A DNA stretch of 64,000 nt from Paenibacillus peoriae KCTC 3763 (GCF_000236805.1 NZ_AGFX01000037.1:156514-220513); one strand, 5' to 3'; positions 1-9,539 are shown, counted from the first letter of the stretch. Program-made: numbers and translations. Notes: generated from the letters alone by a model not told the origin.

Positions 1-66
1 GCTGGCTGCCGCAGCGGCCATTAATCCGGCCGAGCCGCCTCCGATCACAATCACGTCGTATATCAT
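1..66 (-). CDS. NAD(P)/FAD-dependent oxidoreductase, N-terminal fragment cut by the window edge
   Basis: Only the first 22 codons are inside the window. They read MIYDVIVIGGGSAGLMAA, a beta strand followed by the GxGxxG dinucleotide-binding loop of a Rossmann fold that holds FAD or NAD(P). The ATG is preceded by AAGGAAGAGATTTC, a good ribosome binding site. The N-terminus resembles the HI0933/YhiN flavoprotein family, but this is too little sequence to name the enzyme. It is transcribed away from the histidine kinase gene to its right. Confidence 0.8.
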   Translation of the reverse strand, partial: MIYDVIVIGGGSAGLMAAAAAS

Positions 67-357
67 GAAATCTCTTCCTTTTCGTCGACAATTTTCAAAA
101 AAATTCAGAATGGTGTAACAGTTCTTTCATTATATCGCAATAACGTCGCTTCAATTTATCCTTATCAGGATAAGCGCGCGGATCTCTCATTTTGCCGAAT
201 TGCAAAACGCGTAAAGACGTTTTTCTTCTATTCATCTGGTCTTTTGCGGATTTTGTCGTTCTACACCGGAATTTTAACACATATATTGTAATATATTGTA
301 GCCTGTGCTTTAATTCAACTAACAGCGTCAAGGAAAGATGAGGAGGAGGAAAAGTCC
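67..357. other. Intergenic region between divergent genes; possible 46-codon ORF on the minus strand
   Basis: This 290-base gap separates the flavoprotein gene from the histidine kinase gene. It holds a minus-strand frame at 95-235 (46 residues, ending CDIMKELLHHSEFF) that stops 28 bases before the flavoprotein start codon. The frame is very basic and has no clear ribosome binding site, so I do not call it a gene. Stretches such as 277-298 (ATATATTGTAATATATTGTA) are A/T-rich and could hold the kinase promoter, but no clean -35/-10 pair was found. Confidence 0.3.
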
Positions 358-2097
358 TTGTTAATTGCGTTGAAGGAAAGTGTGCTCCAGGTTCTCCTTG
401 CCGTTATATCGGCGGGTTTTTTCTCTATATTAACGGATTATGGGGATAAGAAAAAGGCTTGGGGCGGCAAACTGCTTCCCGGTCCTAATCAAGAGATACT
501 TTATTTGTGTTGCTTGCCGGCCATATTGCTATGTTCTCTCTTTCAATATCAGTCTCCATACGGTCTCCCTTCCAATCTTGGCATTATTCCCCTCGCTATG
601 GGCGCCATGTATGGTAGACGTCGTACCGCCTTTGTGATCGCCGCTTCCGCACTCATGGGGGTTTTGGCTATAGCTCAGTCGACAGAAATGTCGCATACGT
701 ATGTGGCTACAGGTTTTATCCTTTTTCCTTTTATGCTGCTGCATGTCAAGTTCTTTCAAAGAGGAACGCTGTCGGACAAAAGGCTTCTGATTTCCGGATA
801 TGTTGTGGTTGATATGCTGCTCAAGGCGGTTTTTCCACTGCTTTGGGGCAAAAAGGATGTATGGGTATACATTCCCGATCTGCTTACAACGCTATGGAAT
901 ATTGCTGCAGGTGTACTGGCCAGTTTTACGGTTGTGAGTCTGATGCATAATGCCTTTGAAAAGCTGGCGTTGCGACGTGATGTAAGCGAATTTACGAACA
1001 AATACTTAATTGAAGCGGATAAGCTGCGTCAGGTGATGGATTTGATGCCATTAGCCCTTGTTACTCTGGATAGCGAAGAACGAGTTATACATATGAACAA
1101 AACGATGCTGGAACTCTACCGGGATTTCGATCCCTTTATTACGCTGCCTGAGGTAGTGGGTCGTCCATGGACCTCGATATATGATTTTAATACTTCGTCG
1201 GTGGTCAACGAACGGGTTGCGAAAGCGTTGCAAGGAGAGGCGAGTGCTGATTTTATTAATGTACCTCCCAAAGTATTCTTCTGCAGCTTTCTTCCTATGC
1301 AGGATAAACAGGTAAACAAAACGACAGGTGCCATTATTGCCTTGCAGGATATTACAGAGCTGGAGACGCTGCGCAGTGAGCTGGGCAATTTCGAGAGGCT
1401 CAGTCTGGTCGGACAGATGGCTGCAGGCATTACTCATGAAATACGCAATCCCATGGCGGTTGTGCGTGGATTTTTACAGCTTATGCGTGAAAAGAGCCCG
1501 GATTCCCTCGGTCATTACTACCGTATTGTGATGGAGGAACTGGATCGGGCGAACGGAATAATTAACGATTTTCTTTCACTTGCCCAGAACCGGATTGTTG
1601 AGAAGGAGCAATGCCATCTTCATGATATTATTCGCGAGCTCACACCTTTATTGTGGGCAGATGCAAACCTGAGGGGGCAGACGATTGAGCTCAAGCTGGA
1701 GGATCATGTGACCATGCTGCATTTGAATCCGAAGGAAATGAAGCAATTGCTGCTTAACTTATCGCGTAATGCGATGGAGGCTATGGGTGAAAAGGGGGTA
1801 CTGACCATTTCCACTCATGAGGAAGGGGATTTTGTGGAACTGGAAGTCAAGGATACAGGTCCGGGAATTCCGCAAAATCAGCTTGAAAAGCTGTTCCAGC
1901 CTTTTTACACAACCAAAACGAAAGGTACAGGTCTGGGGCTGGCCTTATGTCAAAGTATCGTAGAGCGACACCATGGTACGATTGCCGTAGATTCGGTGGA
2001 GGGGATGGGAACGCAGTTTAGAGTCCGATTGCGCAGAACTATTCCAGCTTACAGGGATCATTCGGAGCCTTCTGTCATGAATTCCATCCAAAAATAA
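358..2097 (+). CDS. Membrane sensor histidine kinase (KinB-like, orphan)
   Basis: A 579-residue kinase starting at TTG behind the strong site AGGAGGAGG. Residues about 1-205 form several hydrophobic segments, consistent with a multi-helix membrane sensor of the 5TM-LYT/KinB type. A PAS-like region follows (about 225-340). The HisKA H-box ITHEIRNPM puts the phospho-accepting His near residue 360. The ATPase domain near the C-terminus shows an N-box (LLNLSRNAMEAM), DTGPGIP and KGTGLGLAL. No response regulator lies beside it, as for the sporulation phosphorelay kinases, so feeding a Spo0F/Spo0A-type relay is plausible but is an inference from architecture. The ligand is unknown. Confidence 0.85.
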   Translation: MLIALKESVLQVLLAVISAGFFSILTDYGDKKKAWGGKLLPGPNQEILYLCCLPAILLCSLFQYQSPYGLPSNLGIIPLAMGAMYGRRRTAFVIAASALMGVLAIAQSTEMSHTYVATGFILFPFMLLHVKFFQRGTLSDKRLLISGYVVVDMLLKAVFPLLWGKKDVWVYIPDLLTTLWNIAAGVLASFTVVSLMHNAFEKLALRRDVSEFTNKYLIEADKLRQVMDLMPLALVTLDSEERVIHMNKTMLELYRDFDPFITLPEVVGRPWTSIYDFNTSSVVNERVAKALQGEASADFINVPPKVFFCSFLPMQDKQVNKTTGAIIALQDITELETLRSELGNFERLSLVGQMAAGITHEIRNPMAVVRGFLQLMREKSPDSLGHYYRIVMEELDRANGIINDFLSLAQNRIVEKEQCHLHDIIRELTPLLWADANLRGQTIELKLEDHVTMLHLNPKEMKQLLLNLSRNAMEAMGEKGVLTISTHEEGDFVELEVKDTGPGIPQNQLEKLFQPFYTTKTKGTGLGLALCQSIVERHHGTIAVDSVEGMGTQFRVRLRRTIPAYRDHSEPSVMNSIQK

Positions 2098-2239
2098 CTG
2101 TACACATACAGATCTATTTTTTTGCAAATTACGTGAAAAAGATTGTATAATGAAGATCAGGTATCCGTACCTTTAACACGTCAGAGGATAAAATGAGCAA
2201 TGTAGTATACAATGATTTTTGGAGAAGGAGTGAAAGAAT

Positions 2240-2674
2240 ATGTCTATGTCTTTTGACCAATATATGAGAGATTCTGTTCAGCCCATGCGTGATGAGCTGA
2301 CCAATCTTGGATTTCAGGAGCTGCGTACTTCGGAAGAAGTGGAGGCCAAGCTGCCTAATGCCAAGGGAACAACGCTGATTGTTGTGAACTCGGTATGCGG
2401 GTGTGCTGCGGGTCAATGCCGTCCGGGTGTGGGCGAAGCGCTGAAGCATGATATTACACCGGATCACCTGTACACGGTTTTCGCCGGACAGGACAAGGAA
2501 GCAACGGCGAAGGCTCGCGAATTTTTCGCGCCGTATCCGCCATCTTCCCCTTCCATTGCACTGCTGAAAGACGGCGAGCTGGTTCATTTCATCGAGCGTA
2601 ACCAGGTAGAGGATCGTTCGGCTGTGCAAATCGCCGCTGATCTGACCAGTGCATTTGACCGTTTTTGCCGTTAA
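2240..2674 (+). CDS. BrxA/BrxB family bacilliredoxin
   Basis: A 144-residue protein of the YphP/YqiW family with the diagnostic SVCGCAAG active site (CGC motif, residues about 51-56). Bacilliredoxins remove bacillithiol from mixed disulfides on proteins after oxidative stress: the first Cys attacks the bacillithiol disulfide and the second resolves it. Length and motif match the family. The start ATG follows GGAGAAGGAGTG. It is monocistronic, with an intrinsic terminator just downstream. I cannot decide between the BrxA and BrxB subfamilies from the sequence alone. Confidence 0.9.
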   Translation: MSMSFDQYMRDSVQPMRDELTNLGFQELRTSEEVEAKLPNAKGTTLIVVNSVCGCAAGQCRPGVGEALKHDITPDHLYTVFAGQDKEATAKAREFFAPYPPSSPSIALLKDGELVHFIERNQVEDRSAVQIAADLTSAFDRFCR

Positions 2675-2690
2675 GACTGTTCAAGCTAAT

Positions 2691-2730
2691 GCCCCGCATT
2701 TTTCGCCTGCGAAAATTTGCCGGGGCTTTT
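2691..2730 (+). terminator. Intrinsic terminator after the bacilliredoxin gene
   Basis: The stem GCCCCG...CGGGGC is extended inward by a second pairing (TTTCGC with GCGAAA) and is followed by TTTT. It sits 17 bases after the bacilliredoxin stop codon. Confidence 0.8.
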
Positions 2731-2807
2731 GCATGTTGGCCTGTCATGTTAGCTTGTCTTGTCATGCCAGCTTGTAAAGTAAATTCCTGAAAAGAGGTGC
2801 CTATCTG

Positions 2808-3617
2808 ATGAGTTTGCAGGAACAGATTATTGCTGAATTGGGAGTACAGCCTACGATTAACGTAGAGGCGGAGGTTCGCAAGCGCGTAGATTTCCTCAAG
2901 TCTTATGTAACGAAGACCGGAAGCAAAGGACTGCTGATCGCCATCAGTGGCGGGATTGACAGTGCTGTAGCGACTGCCTTGTGCAAGCAGGCTACTGATG
3001 AGCTGACAAAGGAGCTAGGAGAAGAGTACAAAACGCTGGGTGTGTTCCAGCCGTATGGCAAGCAGGAAGATATTGAGCACAGCTACGCGGTTGCCAAAGC
3101 GTTCGACCTGAAATATGCCGGAGAAACGAATATCAAGGAAGCGGTGGACAAGGTTGCCGTGGAAGTGGAGCATACGCTAAAGGATATCGGTCTTGAACGT
3201 TCCATTACTCCGCAAGTGAAAGGGAATGTAAAGGCAAGAACGCGTATGGTGGTTCAGTACGCACTCGCGAATGAGCTGAATCTGCTCGTCGTTGGTACAG
3301 ATCACGCTTCAGAAGCCATCACAGGCTTTTATACGAAATGGGGCGATGGTGCAGTCGATATTACACCGCTTAGCACGCTGAACAAGCGCCAGGTGCGCAT
3401 GCTGGCGAGCCACCTTGGAGTTCCGCAGGCCATTTTGGACAAGGCGCCTACAGCAGGATTGTGGGAAGGCCAGACGGATGAAAAAGAACTCGGCATCTCC
3501 TACGAAGCAAATAGCGACTACCTGGAAGGTAAAGAAATTGACCCGGCGGCACGCGAAAAGCTGGAAAGCTTCTTCACACGTACAGCGCATAAGCGGACAA
3601 GCATTCCGGGAGTTTAA
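2808..3617 (+). CDS. nadE: Ammonia-dependent NAD+ synthetase
   Basis: A 269-residue enzyme that adenylates nicotinic acid adenine dinucleotide and amidates it with ammonia to give NAD+, the last step of NAD synthesis. The ATP-pyrophosphatase P-loop SGGIDSAVAT is at about residues 46-55, and VVGTDHASEAITGFYTKWGDG is a typical NadE block. It has no glutaminase domain, so it is the ammonia-dependent short form, like B. subtilis NadE (about 270 residues). It stands alone between two terminators. The ATG follows AAAAGAGGTG. Confidence 0.95.
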   Translation: MSLQEQIIAELGVQPTINVEAEVRKRVDFLKSYVTKTGSKGLLIAISGGIDSAVATALCKQATDELTKELGEEYKTLGVFQPYGKQEDIEHSYAVAKAFDLKYAGETNIKEAVDKVAVEVEHTLKDIGLERSITPQVKGNVKARTRMVVQYALANELNLLVVGTDHASEAITGFYTKWGDGAVDITPLSTLNKRQVRMLASHLGVPQAILDKAPTAGLWEGQTDEKELGISYEANSDYLEGKEIDPAAREKLESFFTRTAHKRTSIPGV

Positions 3618-3653
3618 GCGGGTAATCTTATGAATTTTAAAAACAAATAAATG

Positions 3654-3678
3654 CGGCGATCCGCCCAGCGGATCGCCG
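3654..3678. terminator. Convergent terminator between nadE and the hydrolase gene
   Basis: A perfect 11-bp stem, CGGCGATCCGC with GCGGATCGCCG, and a short loop. It lies between the convergent nadE stop (3617) and hydrolase stop (3701), so it can serve both strands. The T-run on the plus strand is weak (TTTGT). Confidence 0.75.
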
Positions 3679-3700
3679 TTTGTATTGAAGGGGCTAAAGC

Positions 3701-4516
3701 TTATTTGACGATCCGTTCAATGAAGCGGCAGGTTTCGGTAATGGCCTGGTCGAGCGGAAGGCTGCTTCCCTGGAATGGATGCACGGTATTGAAGGTATGA
3801 TTGCCACCTTGAATTTGTACCCATTCAATATCGGGACGAACAGAGGAGAGCAGGGCAGAGCCTTCGCGCAGGCGTTTGGAATCTTCGGTTCCCTGGATAA
3901 GTACGGCCGGCAACTGGCTGTCTGCGAGCCTGTCCACGATCGCAAAACGCGAGCGATTTTGCTCCAGGTCTTCCAGAATGACAACATCCAGCGGAAGCTG
4001 CTGCCCGGTTCTGGCGTTTTGCACATAGCTGCGCCCCTTGGTGCGCATTTCTTCTTTTTGCGGCAAAGTGAACAAATCCAAATCTGTCACACCATTCCAT
4101 GATATGACGCCGGATATCTCCTCGGGGTGATCCAGCGCGTATACGAAGCAACTTCCCGCGCCCCGGCTGTGTCCTAACAGAAATACTGGCAATTCTCGAA
4201 ACTCGTGGCGTGCTCTCAGATTGGCTATCAGTATATCCAAATCCTCTTGTTCGCGGCTATAGGTGTTGCGAGCGAATTTTTCCAGCTCGGTAAAATTCTC
4301 TAAATCCTCACCTATGCCATTATGTGAAAAGTTAAAGGTTATGACATGGTTATCCGCACTTAATGCTTCTGCTATAAAGGGGAACATACCCCAATCCTTA
4401 AATCCCTTGTAGCCATGAGCGATGATGAGCAGGCTTTTGGCTGTTTTTTTGGCGGGAAACCAGGAGGCCCGGATTACTGCGTCTGTTCCTGCTTCAACCA
4501 CAATGGTTTCTGACAT
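3701..4516 (-). CDS. Alpha/beta hydrolase family protein
   Basis: A 271-residue alpha/beta hydrolase. LLIIAHGYKGFKDWG near the N-terminus fits the oxyanion-hole strand and HGxxG-like turn. The nucleophile elbow is GHSRGAGS, and a late NHTF block can supply the catalytic His. The start was set at MSETIVVEAG because AAGGAAGG lies just upstream; the frame extends another 19 codons without a binding site. It resembles dienelactone-hydrolase/S9-like esterases of Bacilli. The substrate is not deducible. Confidence 0.85.
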   Translation of the reverse strand: MSETIVVEAGTDAVIRASWFPAKKTAKSLLIIAHGYKGFKDWGMFPFIAEALSADNHVITFNFSHNGIGEDLENFTELEKFARNTYSREQEDLDILIANLRARHEFRELPVFLLGHSRGAGSCFVYALDHPEEISGVISWNGVTDLDLFTLPQKEEMRTKGRSYVQNARTGQQLPLDVVILEDLEQNRSRFAIVDRLADSQLPAVLIQGTEDSKRLREGSALLSSVRPDIEWVQIQGGNHTFNTVHPFQGSSLPLDQAITETCRFIERIVK

Positions 4517-4698
4517 CCTATCCTTCCTTTCTGTGGGAATTTTAAATCGACGTATAAGCTCTAATTCAAGCATTCATCAATAGCCTCTCTTATTTTAACA
4601 TATTTTGGTGCTGCTTTTACGCCTTTGTGACTCGCCATGGTGTGGACGCACTGTTACAATAGGTGCAGTAAAGTATAAAAAGGATGGGGAATACCCAA

Positions 4699-5103
4699 AT
4701 GATCTACGGAATTGGACATGATGTGCTGGAAATAAGCCGTATGGCTGACATTTTGGCAGGTAAATATGCAGATGCGTTTTTGAATCGGGTGTTGACCCCG
4801 GCTGAACGCGAGCTTGCTGTGGAACGCAAGGGCAGGCTAACGGAGTTCGTAGCAGGGCGCTTTGCTGCAAAAGAAGCGATCACGAAAGCCTTCGGTTGCG
4901 GAATCGGGCAGATGATCGGGTTCGGTGATATGGATATTTTACCAGAGCCAGGAGGGAAACCCGCAGTTTATTTGTCTTCGTCCGCGTGGGATAGACTGGG
5001 TTTGCCGGGTAACGGAGCCTCGGATTACAGCATTCACCTGAGTATTACACACCAGCCCAACATTGCCTCTGCTTTTGTAATTGTCGAATATAAGGAGATG
5101 TGA
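4699..5103 (+). CDS. acpS: Holo-[acyl-carrier-protein] synthase
   Basis: A 134-residue 4'-phosphopantetheinyl transferase that moves phosphopantetheine from CoA to apo-ACP. The N-terminal MIYGIGHDVLEISR carries the conserved Asp of the Mg site, and FAAKEAITKAFG carries the Glu/Lys signature. The start at 4699 gives the family N-terminus and lies about nine bases after AGGATGGGG; an upstream ATG at 4684 would sit inside that binding site. The mutY start codon follows the stop by four bases, so the two are probably co-transcribed. Confidence 0.93.
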   Translation: MIYGIGHDVLEISRMADILAGKYADAFLNRVLTPAERELAVERKGRLTEFVAGRFAAKEAITKAFGCGIGQMIGFGDMDILPEPGGKPAVYLSSSAWDRLGLPGNGASDYSIHLSITHQPNIASAFVIVEYKEM

Positions 5104-5107
5104 TGTG

Positions 5108-6346
5108 ATGACTGCCAATACATTGGAACAAAAACGTTATTTCAGCTTTGAGCTGTTGAACTGGTATACACGAAACAAGCGGGATTTGCCGTGGCGCCGC
5201 CATCGAAATCCTTTTTATATCTGGATTTCGGAAATTATGCTGCAGCAGACGCGCGTCGATACGGTGATTCCGTATTTCAATCGCTTTATTGCACGTTTTC
5301 CGACGATTGAAGCGCTGGCGGAAGCACCCGAGGAGGATGTGCTCAAGCTGTGGGAAGGGCTGGGCTATTATTCACGGGCCCGGAATTTGCAAACTGCGGC
5401 CAGGCAAGTGGTCGAGCTTCACGGCGGACAGGTGCCGGATGATACACAGGCGGTCGCTGCGCTGAAGGGGGTAGGTCCGTATACGACAGGTGCGATTATG
5501 AGTATCGCCTTCAATCGCCCGGAGCCTGCTGTGGATGGCAATGTGATGCGGGTGCTGTCGCGCTATTTCCTCATTGAAGAGGATATTATGAAGGGCAGCA
5601 CACGATCGCATATGGAAAGTCTGGTACGGGAGCTGATCCCCGAAGAGAGGGCCTCCGATTTCAACCAGGCGCTGATGGAACTGGGGGCGCTGGTGTGCAC
5701 GCCCAAGTCGCCCCAGTGCCTGACCTGCCCGGTTATGGAGCACTGCTCAGGGCGACTGGCAGGTCGTGAGGAAACGCTGCCGGTGAAGACGAAGGCGAAG
5801 CCGCCGCGGCTGGAGCCGCGTTCCGTCGCCCTCGTCGAGGGCAGCGGCGCGAACGCAGGCCGCCTGCTCGTCCGGCAGCGTCCGGCCAAGGGCCTACTGG
5901 CCCGCATGTGGGAGCTGCCGCACGAGCTGGTCGGGCCAGAGGGCTACAACGGCCCGATGCCGGATGAGCCCGCTATGGACCATCTGGCGGCTCATTTGCT
6001 GGCAGAGGGCGTGCTTGCCCGCCCGGTGCGATTTGTACGTGAGGCGGAGCACACGTTCAGCCACATCCACTGGAACCTGCGTGTGTTCCAGTGTGAAGAG
6101 GTCGCCAGCCCTGCCGGGGAGGCGGGCGGACAACCGCTGGCTGCCGAGCAGCGGGCAGACTACAGCACCGGAGCGAAGCCGGATGCGTTGATTGCGCTCG
6201 TAGAGCAGGCGGAGCAGGTCCGCCCTGGGCTGCCTGCCGGGTATCGCTGGATCAGCGAGGCGGATATGGACACCATGGCGTTTCCCAAGGTGTTCCTCGA
6301 TCTGATCACTGAATATTATGCAAAGCAAAAAGAGACCTTGGTGTAG
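5108..6346 (+). CDS. mutY: A/G-specific adenine DNA glycosylase MutY
   Basis: A 412-residue base-excision enzyme that removes A mispaired with 8-oxoG. Seen in order: the N-terminal helical domain with LPWRR and EIMLQQTRVDTV, the helix-hairpin-helix LKGVGPYTTGAI followed by the catalytic region (VDGNVMRVLSR), and the iron-sulfur loop C-x6-C-x2-C-x5-C (CTPKSPQCLTCPVMEHC). A C-terminal NUDIX-like domain follows (SVALVEGSGAN...WELPHELV). The ATG at 5108 follows AAGGAG at 5092-5097, which lies inside acpS. The stretch 5780-6220 coding for the C-terminal domain looks much G+C-richer than the surroundings. Confidence 0.93.
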   Translation: MTANTLEQKRYFSFELLNWYTRNKRDLPWRRHRNPFYIWISEIMLQQTRVDTVIPYFNRFIARFPTIEALAEAPEEDVLKLWEGLGYYSRARNLQTAARQVVELHGGQVPDDTQAVAALKGVGPYTTGAIMSIAFNRPEPAVDGNVMRVLSRYFLIEEDIMKGSTRSHMESLVRELIPEERASDFNQALMELGALVCTPKSPQCLTCPVMEHCSGRLAGREETLPVKTKAKPPRLEPRSVALVEGSGANAGRLLVRQRPAKGLLARMWELPHELVGPEGYNGPMPDEPAMDHLAAHLLAEGVLARPVRFVREAEHTFSHIHWNLRVFQCEEVASPAGEAGGQPLAAEQRADYSTGAKPDALIALVEQAEQVRPGLPAGYRWISEADMDTMAFPKVFLDLITEYYAKQKETLV

Positions 6347-6353
6347 GTCTCTC

Positions 6354-6386
6354 AAAGCTGCCGGGACTTCTCCCGGCAGCTTTTTT
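6354..6386 (+). terminator. Intrinsic terminator after mutY
   Basis: A 10-bp stem, GCTGCCGGGA with TCCCGGCAGC, a CTTC tetraloop, then TTTTTT. Confidence 0.92.
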
Positions 6387-6498
6387 GTTCTTTTTTCGTT
6401 CAGCCTGACATCCCATAAGAATAACGATATGTATAGACCATCGCTATTCATCGTACGTAATTGAGAGATTTGTACAGTTTTTGATTACTTGTCCTTGA

Positions 6499-7653
6499 TT
6501 ACATGGCCTGTTCAAAAATGGCGATGACTTCTTGCTGCGTAGGCTGAACCGGATTGGTTACGCCGCAGGCATCTTTAAGCGCATTCGCTGCGAGTACGGT
6601 GAAATCTTCGCGTTTGACACCAAGCTCTTCCAGACCGGACGGGATGTTGACCCGTTTAGCCAGCTTCTCGATAGCCTGCAGAGCGAGGTTGGCACCTTGT
6701 TCCGGTGTAACGCCGTCTGTATTCTCGCCAAGAGCACGTGCGATATCAGTGAGTCGTTCGGCGGATGCCTTGGCGTTATAGCGCTCTACATGCGGCAGCA
6801 AAATGGCGTTGCAAACGCCGTGTGGCAGATTATAGAAGCCGCCAAGCTGATGTGCCATGGCGTGAACAAAGCCTAATCCGGCGTTATTGAATGCCATGCC
6901 TGCCAGAAATTCAGCGTAGGCCATTTGGCTGCGAGCCTCTACGTCGTTACCGTCATCGACGGCTCTGGCCAAATTGTCTCGAATCAGCTCAATTGCTTTG
7001 ATCGCACACGCATCTGTAATGGGTGTAGCATTGGTGGAAACATAAGCTTCAATAGAATGGGTGAGCGCATCCATTCCTGTTGCAGCAGTTAATGATTTGG
7101 GCATAGCCATCATCAGATCAGGATCATTGACAGCAATGAGCGGTGTCGTGTGATTGTCGACAATCGCCATTTTGATATGGCGCTCTTCGTCCGTAATAAT
7201 ACAAAACATGGTCATTTCGCTAGCCGTTCCTGCCGTTGTGTTAATGGCAATCAGAGGGAAGGAGGGCTTCGTGGATTTATCCACGCCTTCGTAGTCGCCA
7301 ATTTGACCGCCATTGGAAGCCAACAGTGCGATGCCCTTGGCACAGTCATGCGGTGACCCACCTCCGAGCGAAATAATGAAATCGCATTTGGATTGACTCA
7401 GCAGCTCCAGGCCCTCGTTCACATTTGTAACTGTAGGATTCGGCTGTGTACCACTGTATACGACGGATTTTACGTTTATACTTTCCAACACGCTTGTTAC
7501 TTTTTTCACAATACCGATATCAACTAAAGGTTTATCGGTTACGATCAATGCATTTGTATAGCCCAGCTTCCCAATCTCTGTACCTGCATCCGCCAGTGCG
7601 CCTGAGCCCATAAGACTCATACCCGGCATCATGAATTTTGAAGTTCCTGTCAT
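6499..7653 (-). CDS. Iron-containing alcohol dehydrogenase
   Basis: A 384-residue group III alcohol dehydrogenase, related to the AdhB/FucO/YiaY type, which reduces aldehydes or oxidises alcohols with NAD(P). Visible features are the nucleotide-binding [11 protein letters not shown], the metal-site helix [13 protein letters not shown], and the His-rich block [19 protein letters not shown] that supplies Fe ligands. The start MTGTSKF was chosen because AAAGGTGG lies nine bases upstream of it; an ATG three codons earlier overlaps that site. A divergent AraC-type regulator gene 162 bases away probably controls it. The substrate is unknown. Confidence 0.9.
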   Translation of the reverse strand: MTGTSKFMMPGMSLMGSGALADAGTEIGKLGYTNALIVTDKPLVDIGIVKKVTSVLESINVKSVVYSGTQPNPTVTNVNEGLELLSQSKCDFIISLGGGSPHDCAKGIALLASNGGQIGDYEGVDKSTKPSFPLIAINTTAGTASEMTMFCIITDEERHIKMAIVDNHTTPLIAVNDPDLMMAMPKSLTAATGMDALTHSIEAYVSTNATPITDACAIKAIELIRDNLARAVDDGNDVEARSQMAYAEFLAGMAFNNAGLGFVHAMAHQLGGFYNLPHGVCNAILLPHVERYNAKASAERLTDIARALGENTDGVTPEQGANLALQAIEKLAKRVNIPSGLEELGVKREDFTVLAANALKDACGVTNPVQPTQQEVIAIFEQAM

Positions 7654-7815
7654 CGTATGCATCCACCTTTATTATTATTTTGAGTTAAATCGAGGTATAA
7701 TGATGGAGTTAAAGGATCTCATTACCATCCTTATATCCTTATCATACTGCCCCTTATTGGGGTGAACTAACACATTTTATTATAAAATATCGTGATTTTT
7801 AAAAGGGTGAGATGG
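7654..7815. promoter_or_regulatory. Divergent control region of the adh and AraC genes
   Basis: The only DNA between the divergent dehydrogenase and AraC-regulator genes. It contains the short inverted repeat CCCC-TTATT-GGGG at 7750-7762, a candidate operator or stem. No convincing -35/-10 pair was identified by eye. Confidence 0.4.
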
Positions 7816-8694
7816 ATGGAGCATGCCAAGACTTTAGGAGACTTTAATCGTTATAGTGAGCTGCAGTATGGATATGAAACCGATCTGATCCGGATTTTAT
7901 ATTATGATCTTCCGGAGAACTATTACGAAAAATATGCTTCATATGAGTACCCGAAACTATGCACCATTCTGGAGGGAAGGAAAGAGGTCAAAATTAATAA
8001 AACAGAGCATTTTGAATACGATTCTCAAGAAATTATCCTGCTTCCTCCACAGTCCAGCGTTGAAATGAAAATCAAAGAACATACCAAGGCACTGGTGTTT
8101 GAATTAAGCGATCAGTTAATGGAACGGTTGAGGGATGTGGTAGAGGAGGAATTTCAGGTTTCGGAAAGTACTCCTGCTCATTCGGTGGTTCGCTGTGAGT
8201 TGAATGAAAAGACGAATTTACTTACAGCCTCCATGGAACGGATCAAGCAGTATATGGAACAACCTGCCGAAAGAAAAAAATTCCTGATTGATCTGAGCGC
8301 TCAGGAAATGGCCTATCATTTGCTACAGATGCAGGTGCTTGAACAGAATTTGCTCACGAACGACCGACACCCGGTGTTCCGCGCGATTCGCGACATTCAG
8401 GAACAATTGCCCGGCATCAGGCATGTGAAGGATTTGGCGGATAACTACAACATGTCACATGCGAATTTTACAAATCAGTTTAAGAAAATAACAGGCTTGA
8501 CTCCGCTTGACTATATTACGAATCAAAAAATGCAGCTCGCCAAGCAATGGCTCCAGCACAGAAACGTAACGGAGGTCGCCTTTGATTTGAATTATGAGAG
8601 CGTTTCCTACTTTATCGGTCTTTTTAAGAAAAAATACGGAATTACACCTAAACAATACCAGATGAGTGTGCAGCGGCAAGCAGTCCTTTCATAA
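7816..8694 (+). CDS. AraC family transcriptional regulator
   Basis: A 292-residue regulator with an N-terminal cupin-like sensing domain (about residues 30-150: YPKLCTILEGRKEV, IILLPPQSSVEM) and a C-terminal double helix-turn-helix (about 195-290: VKDLADNYNMSHANFTNQFK, then VTEVAFDLNYESVSYF, with the family ending KKKYGITPKQYQ). The ATG at 7816 follows AAAAGGGTGAG; the open frame begins earlier at a GTG without a binding site. Its divergent placement suggests it regulates the neighbouring iron alcohol dehydrogenase gene, which is an inference from position. Confidence 0.88.
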   Translation: MEHAKTLGDFNRYSELQYGYETDLIRILYYDLPENYYEKYASYEYPKLCTILEGRKEVKINKTEHFEYDSQEIILLPPQSSVEMKIKEHTKALVFELSDQLMERLRDVVEEEFQVSESTPAHSVVRCELNEKTNLLTASMERIKQYMEQPAERKKFLIDLSAQEMAYHLLQMQVLEQNLLTNDRHPVFRAIRDIQEQLPGIRHVKDLADNYNMSHANFTNQFKKITGLTPLDYITNQKMQLAKQWLQHRNVTEVAFDLNYESVSYFIGLFKKKYGITPKQYQMSVQRQAVLS

Positions 8695-8748
8695 TGTGAA
8701 AAATATAAAGGCAAGGTCGGGGTTCTTTTGTCATCCATTTAAATTAAA

Positions 8749-8792
8749 AAGGCTGTCTCACTCGTAGAAACTCTACTTTGGAGACAGCCTTT
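8749..8792. terminator. Bidirectional terminator between the AraC gene and sodA
   Basis: An 11-bp stem, AAGGCTGTCTC with GAGACAGCCTT, flanked by A-run and T-run, between two convergent genes. Confidence 0.88.
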
Positions 8793-8825
8793 ATTATTAG
8801 GGTAGTGATGTTTGTTACTGGCTTG

Positions 8826-9437
8826 TTACTTTGCAGCCGCGTAACGTTTGTTCACTTCATCCCAGTTGATAACATTGTAGAATGCAGCAATGTAATCCGG
8901 GCGTTTGTTTTGATATTTCAGGTAGTAAGCATGCTCCCAAACGTCCAGTCCAAGTACCGGAGTCAGACCTTCGGACAGTGGGCTGTCTTGGTTAGGAGTG
9001 CTAGTGATCGCCAGTTTGCCGTCTTTGCCGACAACCAGCCAAGCCCAGCCGCTGCCAAAACGTGTTGTAGCTGCTTTAGTGAAGTCTTCTTTGAATTTGT
9101 CATAGCCGCCCAGCTCATTATTGATTGCATCAGCAATGGCGCCCGTTGGTTGTCCGCCGCCATTAGGACCGATTACTTCCCAGAACAGGCTGTGGTTATG
9201 GTGTCCGCCACCGTTGTTGCGAACCGCAGTGCGGATGCTTTCAGGAACGCTGTCCAGATTGGAGATCAGATCCTCCAGGCTTTTGCTTTGCAGTTCAGGA
9301 GCGCTCTCCAGAGCTGCGTTCAGGTTTGTTACATATGTGTTATGGTGACGATCATGGTGAATTTCTACTGTCAGCGCATCAATGTGCGGCTCCAGTGCGT
9401 CTTTCGCGTAAGGAAGTTCTGGTAATTGAAATGCCAT
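8826..9437 (-). CDS. sodA: Superoxide dismutase (Mn/Fe family)
   Basis: A 203-residue enzyme that dismutates superoxide to H2O2 and O2 in the cytoplasm. The four metal ligands are visible: His in [12 protein letters not shown], His in NHSLFWEVI, and Asp/His in [16 protein letters not shown]. The second-shell block GSGWAWLV is present. [11 protein letters not shown] and QDSP fit the Mn-type SodA of Bacilli. The start follows CCAGGAGGGATTTACT. A sigma-A-like promoter lies upstream. A second, larger SOD gene is at 15.6-17.0 kb. Confidence 0.96.
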   Translation of the reverse strand: MAFQLPELPYAKDALEPHIDALTVEIHHDRHHNTYVTNLNAALESAPELQSKSLEDLISNLDSVPESIRTAVRNNGGGHHNHSLFWEVIGPNGGGQPTGAIADAINNELGGYDKFKEDFTKAATTRFGSGWAWLVVGKDGKLAITSTPNQDSPLSEGLTPVLGLDVWEHAYYLKYQNKRPDYIAAFYNVINWDEVNKRYAAAK

Positions 9438-9503
9438 AGTAAATCCCTCCTGGTTATATGGTTGGGTAAGGTATTCCTATGTAATAATACCCTCTACAGT
9501 TAT

Positions 9504-9532
9504 ATTAAACCGCATTCAGGCTATTTTATCAA
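9504..9532 (-). promoter_or_regulatory. Probable sodA promoter
   Basis: On the minus strand TTGATA (9532-9527), a 17-base spacer, then TTTAAT (9509-9504). It lies about 65 bases upstream of the sodA start codon. Both hexamers differ from consensus by one base. Confidence 0.6.
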
Positions 9533-9539
9533 CATTTTT

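Noticed and set aside
95-331. A 78-codon minus-strand frame between the flavoprotein and kinase genes
   Set aside because: No ribosome site at any internal start and no recognisable sequence; only a shorter 46-codon version is mentioned as a weak possibility.
8778-9425. A 215-codon frame opposite sodA
   Set aside because: It is antisense to an intact SodA with all metal ligands, has no ribosome site and shows no domain.
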